From Tindallia sp. MSAO_Bac2 (lineage in GTDB: Bacteria; Bacillota; Clostridia; Peptostreptococcales; Tindalliaceae), in NCBI GenBank assembly GCA_003838145.1, contig QYZZ01000108.1:1-49326 (forward strand): a stretch of 49,326 nucleotides of DNA, written 5' to 3'. Position numbers and translations under genes: made by a program. How positions within the stretch are numbered: the first letter of the stretch is position 1; the number at the start of each line of letters is the position of its first letter. This document shows, piece by piece, positions 46,601-49,326 of the stretch. The notes below the pieces were generated by a model. The model was given only the letters and a program-made list of their open reading frames with translations. It was not told the DNA's origin and made no database searches.

Positions 46601-46654
46601 AAGGCAAACGGGCGTAATCGGATTACTTCTATGAACTCTCTGAAGAAAATTTGA
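43625..46654 (+). CDS. Two-component-regulator-propeller sensor diguanylate cyclase
   Basis: A membrane protein of about 1009 residues that senses outside and makes cyclic di-GMP inside. After an N-terminal hydrophobic segment come some 14 Reg_prop beta-propeller repeats (LWIGTxxGG- and DxxGRIWVG-type strands, about 55-660), a Y_Y_Y Ig-like domain (FSYILEGFDSEWI to SFTIEK, about 690-775), one membrane helix (about 785-805), a short coiled coil, and a GGDEF domain with active site RYGGDEFAIVLYD near residue 918 and an intact inhibitory I-site RKTD five residues before it. Odd: the frame's ATG at 43625 is only two bases from GGGG. A better-placed ATG at 43632 is in another frame and would join this one only if the eight-T run at 43665-43672 had one more T, giving a classic signal peptide. 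The ligand is probably a sugar or polymer, from homologues. Confidence 0.93.
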   Translation: MSDETSIFSVFSHIFFISLLSSMLVLTCTHISYASSTYDDTTILQEGFSPYFELLDRDSGLSNLSVSSIIQDKYGFLWFSTQGGLNLYDGRKITVFRHNPFNDDGLVHNLIQTMYYDEDTHHLWIGTYQGISEMSIHGNSFTNYTTDSHGLSNPIIIAIEKGPDDNMWAGTMDGLNRIDKDSGDITVYDVPGNVIRDLYVDSEGRLLIGTYEGLYQFNFESEMVEIVDLELPSPYVMVVREFHPGTLTLGLWDGGVVNVSMENHSIMHQEYEHNDVYTLYQTHDQTLWIGTWGGGLFAQTPDGSVHHFLGEGENKLLEHPVVYSLHQDHSGILWIGTNGGGINKLNPRQNNYVIHTHEPENPESLSAGKVNAIIRDADENLWVSIYNNGLNRYDPAEDAMISYRHDPNNPASIPSDNIVAMHVDGSGQLLLGSSAGLIAYDASSDSFRHLDYFDDDVFVYAIAEQRHFLWIGTYNHGVYRYNRSTGEIDRFYYGPSYSAIISDNLVYDILVDSKDRVWIGTNNGLNMLRPENDRFIKFHRQPQEDRHLAANTIRVIFEDSKGRIWVGLVGGGLALYQEETGNFKTFLEKDGLSSNIITGILEDSEGRIVAASHDGISVLDPDKEDIIVLTPQDGIGGWEFNAGHYMDIDGSLLFGGVHGITSIPGDLSDVRAVTPIAYITGMELYQHPIDFDQMFFNDQHMNFRAQENFLGFQFSALDYDAPEKTRFSYILEGFDSEWIHAGTRDYAYYSNLPPGSYQLRVVAENVHGVESEPAVFSFTIEKPWYMSGFAIIAYFILFLLLLAGVLRIREDHLVRQRNSMLAALNLQLEEANQQLEKLSTVDPLTGLFNRRYFDTIFEDQFRLSKRSQIPISLLMFDIDHFKNINDTYGHIAGDKVLQEIGRIANDSLPRKTDFLSRYGGDEFAIVLYDTNKEGAIKVARRIQQHAASLTFVEIPDNKATITISIGICSIIPEDKAEPTDLIRTADQALYESKANGRNRITSMNSLKKI

Positions 46655-46666
46655 TTATCCTTTATA

Positions 46667-47443
46667 TCAGTACTGGGAGAACAACCCTTTTTCTCCCTCA
46701 ATAATTTCTACAGAACTGCTAACTCCCAACCGGCTTGCGCCTGCTTCTATCATTGACATAGCTTGCTCATAGCTTTTTATTCCGCCGGATGCCTTAACTC
46801 CCATGTCTTTTCCAGCAATGGATTTCAGCAGTTTTACATCTTCTATAGTCGCACCTTTTCCGGAAAAACCAGTAGAAGTTTTAATGTAATCAGCGCCAGC
46901 CGCTTTAACAATCCAAGCTGCTGCATATTTTTCTGTTTCATCTAACAGTGCCGTTTCAATGATAACTTTCAGTTTAATGTTTTTGTTTAGACTGTCCTTA
47001 ATTGCTTTGATTTCATTCAGCACTAATTCATAATCAAATGACTTCAGAGCTGAAACATTCATTACCATATCTATTTCATCCGCACCCAGAATCATACTTT
47101 CTTTTGCTTCTGTAATTTTAGTATTAGTAGTGCTATAACCAAGAGGGAACCCGACAACAGTGCATATTTTCACCGCATCTGACTGCAGCTCCCTGGCTGC
47201 AAACTCAACTTGGACCGGCGGAATACAAACAGAATAAAAACCATATTTTCTGGCTTCCTCAAATAGAGCTATGTAATTTTTGCGAGCTGCTTCTGGCTTT
47301 AACAGTGTATGATCAATCATTTCACATAAAGAAGCTTTATTCACAGGAGCCTTGCTGCCAACCAGGCATTCCTCTGGAGGAGCTAACTCTAGCTTCAATT
47401 CAGATTCCAGCCTCTTTTTAATTTTAAATATTTTTTCTTGCAT
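46667..47443 (-). CDS. deoC: Deoxyribose-phosphate aldolase
   Basis: Cleaves 2-deoxyribose-5-phosphate to glyceraldehyde-3-phosphate and acetaldehyde. The start at 47443 is chosen because AAAGGGGA lies eight bases upstream; the frame stays open to 47560 but that extension runs over an intergenic hairpin. The 258 residues have a 40-residue N-terminal extension compared with the usual 220, followed by the TIM-barrel core: LCEMIDHTLLKPEA, VCTVVGFPLGY-type block, DEIDMVMNVSALK, KVIIETALL, Schiff-base Lys in ADYIKTSTGFSGKGAT and the second Lys in GVKASGGIKSYEQA. No phosphopentomutase or nucleoside phosphorylase gene is adjacent. Confidence 0.95.
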   Translation of the reverse strand: MQEKIFKIKKRLESELKLELAPPEECLVGSKAPVNKASLCEMIDHTLLKPEAARKNYIALFEEARKYGFYSVCIPPVQVEFAARELQSDAVKICTVVGFPLGYSTTNTKITEAKESMILGADEIDMVMNVSALKSFDYELVLNEIKAIKDSLNKNIKLKVIIETALLDETEKYAAAWIVKAAGADYIKTSTGFSGKGATIEDVKLLKSIAGKDMGVKASGGIKSYEQAMSMIEAGASRLGVSSSVEIIEGEKGLFSQY

Positions 47444-47499
47444 GAAATGATCCCCTTTCATTACTAATTTAATGCAGTAAAATTTTTTCAAACAGGAGA

Positions 47500-47530
47500 A
47501 TGGGTTTACCGGTTCAGCCGGTAAACCCAT
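47500..47530 (-). terminator. Hairpin between the cysteine-desulfurase-like gene and deoC
   Basis: ATGGGTTTACCGG (47500-47512) and CCGGTAAACCCAT (47518-47530) form a perfect 13-bp stem with a 5-base loop. On the minus strand the tail is only weakly T-rich (TCTCCTGTTTG). It lies 13 bases past the stop of the upstream gene. Confidence 0.65.
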
Positions 47531-47543
47531 AATTAATCTTCGC

Positions 47544-48827
47544 TTAAGCTTTCGAAGCAATCTCTTTGATCACTTCAATCGTTCTGTCTATCTCTTCTTC
47601 AGTGTTGTATGGCGCAAGACCAATCCGTACAAGACCACCAACAGATTTGAGGTTCAGCACTTCATTAATAAGCTCTTTCGCATAATAATGTCCGGACCAA
47701 ACGAAAATGCCCTGATCCCCCATAGCCCTGGCAACCTCACCTGCCCGCAGTCCTTCTATTAGAAATGAAACAGTTGAGGTTCTCGGTTCGCCTTCCGGCG
47801 GTCCGAAAACTTTCACTTTATCCATCTGCATCAACGCTTTACGCAGTTTTTTAGCCATCGGTTCTTCATACTCCTCAATGGCCAGCATCCCGGCTACAAT
47901 ATACCAACGTCTTCCTTTTAATCCCGCCAGTGTCTCGGAGTGCTCTCTCTCAGCCCACGCTTCACAGTCATGTCCTATATCTGCAATAAACTCAACTGCC
48001 TCCGCACTACCACAAATAGATTCAAATTGCGGGGTTCCGGTTTCCAGTTTTTCAGGTGGTTGTGTGTTACCTTCCACCAAAACCCGGTAGGTTTCCAGTT
48101 TTTTCAATTCTTCTGCTTTTCCATACAGGACTCCCATATGTGGTCCAAAAAATTTATAGGGAGAGCAAACAAGAAAATCAATATCCAGAGCTTTTACATC
48201 GATAGGCCGGTGCGGTGCGTAATGAACGGCGTCAATAATGGTAAGAGCCCCTTTATTATGCGCTCCATCTATCAGAGGTTTTATGTCTGTAATGGTTCCA
48301 ACACCATTTGAAGCCCAGTTCAACGCAACTATTTTAGTTTTATCCGTTAATTTTTCACGATAATCATTTAAATCCAGCTGACAGGTATCCGGATTAACTT
48401 TAACGCTTTTTATAACGAATCCACGCTCTTCCATGTGCCGCCAAGGAGATCGGTTGGACTCATGGTCCAGGTCAGTTATGATGACCTCATCACCTGCTTT
48501 CATATTTCTTGCCAGGGCGAAGGTAAGCATTAAGTTATTGGTTGTACTACTGTCACCGAATACAATTTCTTCCGCATAACAGTTCAGGAAATCTGCCATC
48601 GTCTCCCTTGCAGCTTCATGCAAAGCATCACACTCACGGGATGTTGCAAAATGACCATGTGCATTAGCGTTATGGTAAAACAGATAGTCAGTCATTTTAT
48701 CCACAACACGTTTTGGTACCTGTGTACCACCAGGCCCATCAAGATAAATAGCCGGATTACCATTTACCTTTCGATTCAGAGCAGGAAACTGACTCCTAAT
48801 CTTTTTAACATCATAAAAAAGCTCCAT
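47544..48827 (-). CDS. Cysteine-desulfurase-like class V aminotransferase
   Basis: A PLP enzyme of 427 residues resembling SufS/NifS but of the divergent VC1184-like subfamily. The N terminus IRSQFPALNRKVNGNPAIYLDGPGGTQVP is typical of it. PLP is held by the His/Asp in IIDAVHYAPHRPID and the lysine of VCSPYKFFGPHMGVLYG. The flexible catalytic-Cys loop of true SufS (R-x-G-x-H-C-A) is replaced here by WSGHYYA, with no Cys, so desulfurase activity is doubtful. GGAGG precedes the start. It is 17 bases behind a DsrE-like gene, which suggests sulfur or selenium handling, or a related beta-elimination. Confidence 0.88.
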   Translation of the reverse strand: MELFYDVKKIRSQFPALNRKVNGNPAIYLDGPGGTQVPKRVVDKMTDYLFYHNANAHGHFATSRECDALHEAARETMADFLNCYAEEIVFGDSSTTNNLMLTFALARNMKAGDEVIITDLDHESNRSPWRHMEERGFVIKSVKVNPDTCQLDLNDYREKLTDKTKIVALNWASNGVGTITDIKPLIDGAHNKGALTIIDAVHYAPHRPIDVKALDIDFLVCSPYKFFGPHMGVLYGKAEELKKLETYRVLVEGNTQPPEKLETGTPQFESICGSAEAVEFIADIGHDCEAWAEREHSETLAGLKGRRWYIVAGMLAIEEYEEPMAKKLRKALMQMDKVKVFGPPEGEPRTSTVSFLIEGLRAGEVARAMGDQGIFVWSGHYYAKELINEVLNLKSVGGLVRIGLAPYNTEEEIDRTIEVIKEIASKA

Positions 48828-48844
48828 AACACAAATTCCTCCTT

Positions 48845-49183
48845 TTAAAGGGTTATGATCTGATATCCCTGACTTATATAAGGTTCCATCGCTGGATGTC
48901 CGTTCATTTCACCGTCTAACGGAATCCCTGATTTTTCATTGTAATTCAATACACCCATTTTAGCAGAGCATGCTTTACATATAGACTTAAAAAGTCCCAT
49001 ATCTTTTGCTTTACGATATGTTTGATTGTTTGATTCCTCCAATTCTTTAATCAGTCTAACCGCTTCTCCTTCCATTACAATCAAAGCCTCGTTCCCTTTT
49101 TCTTTCATATCCATTGCGTTTAGTAAAACATGAATGAAACACATCGTATCTCCCTTAAAGGCAAAAAACACAGCTTTTTCCAT
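48845..49183 (-). CDS. DsrE-like small protein
   Basis: A 112-residue cytosolic protein resembling the DsrE/YchN fold: N-terminal KAVFFAFKGDTMCFIHVLLNAMDMKEKGNEALIVMEGEAV and a central SICKACSAKMG with two cysteines (CKAC) where family members carry their reactive thiol. ATG 49183 is the likely start (AAGGAGG seven bases upstream); an in-frame GTG two codons earlier overlaps the ribosome-binding site. Family members pass persulfide sulfur, and relatives occur in selenium metabolism. It is cotranscribed with the cysteine-desulfurase-like gene. Exact role unknown. Confidence 0.75.
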   Translation of the reverse strand: MEKAVFFAFKGDTMCFIHVLLNAMDMKEKGNEALIVMEGEAVRLIKELEESNNQTYRKAKDMGLFKSICKACSAKMGVLNYNEKSGIPLDGEMNGHPAMEPYISQGYQIITL

Positions 49184-49234
49184 GATCACCCTCCTTATCT
49201 ATAGTCTAAGCTTCTCGGAAACCCGAGAGCATTG

Positions 49235-49266
49235 ATCACTCAACATTTGTTTGTTGGGTGATTTTT
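49235..49266 (+). terminator. Terminator-like hairpin at the right edge
   Basis: ATCACTCAAC (49235-49244) pairs with GTTGGGTGAT (49253-49262), one G-T pair, followed by TTTTTC and more T on the plus strand. No plus-strand gene ends nearby, so it may belong to a small RNA, or to the leader of the minus-strand operon. A second small hairpin, CTCGG/CCGAG, lies just to its left. Confidence 0.4.
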
Positions 49267-49326
49267 CTTTTTCCTCCCATTTTCGCCTTTTTAAAGCAGA
49301 TCGAAAATTGGGACTTGACATCGTAA

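Noticed and set aside
47444-47560. The longer start for deoC that would add 39 residues and overlap the upstream gene.
   Set aside because: It would translate through the intergenic hairpin, while ATG 47443 has a clear AAAGGGGA site.
49315-49321. TTGACA near the right edge as a plus-strand -35 box.
   Set aside because: The sequence ends before a -10 box could be seen, so it cannot be assessed.
1-49326. CRISPR arrays, insertion sequences, prophage genes, integrases, tRNA and rRNA genes.
   Set aside because: I looked for regular direct repeats, transposase or integrase motifs and tRNA-like cloverleafs on both strands and saw none. The repeated GGDEF-gene propeller and LRR sequences are protein repeats, not DNA arrays.

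Overview
The window looks like chromosome from a low-GC, strictly anaerobic, amino-acid-fermenting Firmicute of the Clostridia (Alkaliphilus/Tindallia-like by gene content; the exact genus is not determined). The reasons are clostridial-type Shine-Dalgarno sequences, a T-box-controlled trp operon, a one-polypeptide PurL, a glycine-reductase-family selenoprotein B, Rnf-type genes and UGA-decoding selenoproteins. I see no phage, transposase, CRISPR array, rRNA or tRNA. Coding density is high and most genes lie on the minus strand.

Layout. 1-4.2 kb: mgtE, a soluble PAS/PAS hybrid histidine kinase and maf, all minus. 4.3-9.8 kb (plus): purL, speE and a NYN-LOTUS protein, closed by a strong terminator. 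9.8-11.1 kb: a secreted leucine-rich-repeat protein whose frame is interrupted by one UGA, followed at once by a perfect hairpin. 11.2-18.2 kb: a complete trpEGDCFBA operon behind a T-box leader with one Stem I but two successive antiterminator/terminator modules. 18.2-20.8 kb: a fused DhaL(DAK2)-DegV protein and a DUF1295 membrane protein. 20.9-25.4 kb: an operon of AEC permease, EamA permease, and both subunits of a glycine/sarcosine/betaine-reductase-type component B, the second a UGA-containing selenoprotein. 25.4-32.5 kb: an operon fdhE-fdnG(Sec)-fdnH-rnfC-rnfD, an exported formate dehydrogenase joined to two Rnf subunits instead of a cytochrome b subunit. 32.7-49.3 kb: M29 aminopeptidase, cyclase-family hydrolase, C_GCAxxG_C_C protein, panD, a chemoreceptor with a sigma-28-like promoter, an HI0933-type flavoprotein, glycerate kinase, DUF975, FtsK/SpoIIIE, a very large beta-propeller GGDEF sensor, deoC, and a cysteine-desulfurase-like / DsrE-like pair.

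How it fits together. Selenium redox chemistry is the theme. Two selenoproteins (the GrdB-type subunit, Sec346; the FdnG-type subunit, Sec198) must be read through UGA and would be split into pairs of ORFs by ordinary gene callers. A third in-frame UGA, in the LRR protein (codon 68), is followed by a hairpin of the same kind and lies in a U-x-x-C motif, so it may be an undescribed extracellular selenoprotein; a nonsense mutation is the competing explanation. The most unusual assembly is the formate dehydrogenase-RnfCD operon, which suggests a formate:NAD+ (or reverse) membrane complex with a flavinylated RnfD in place of the usual quinone-reducing cytochrome. The orphan component-B operon with two transporters suggests uptake and reductive cleavage of an unidentified amino compound, using GrdA/C/D encoded elsewhere.

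Several start codons were moved inward from the longest ORF where a Shine-Dalgarno sequence decides (maf, NYN, LRR, panD, ftsK, deoC, DsrE). No stretch longer than about 300 bases lacks an annotated feature; the longest non-coding stretch (17729-18238) is the trp promoter and T-box leader.
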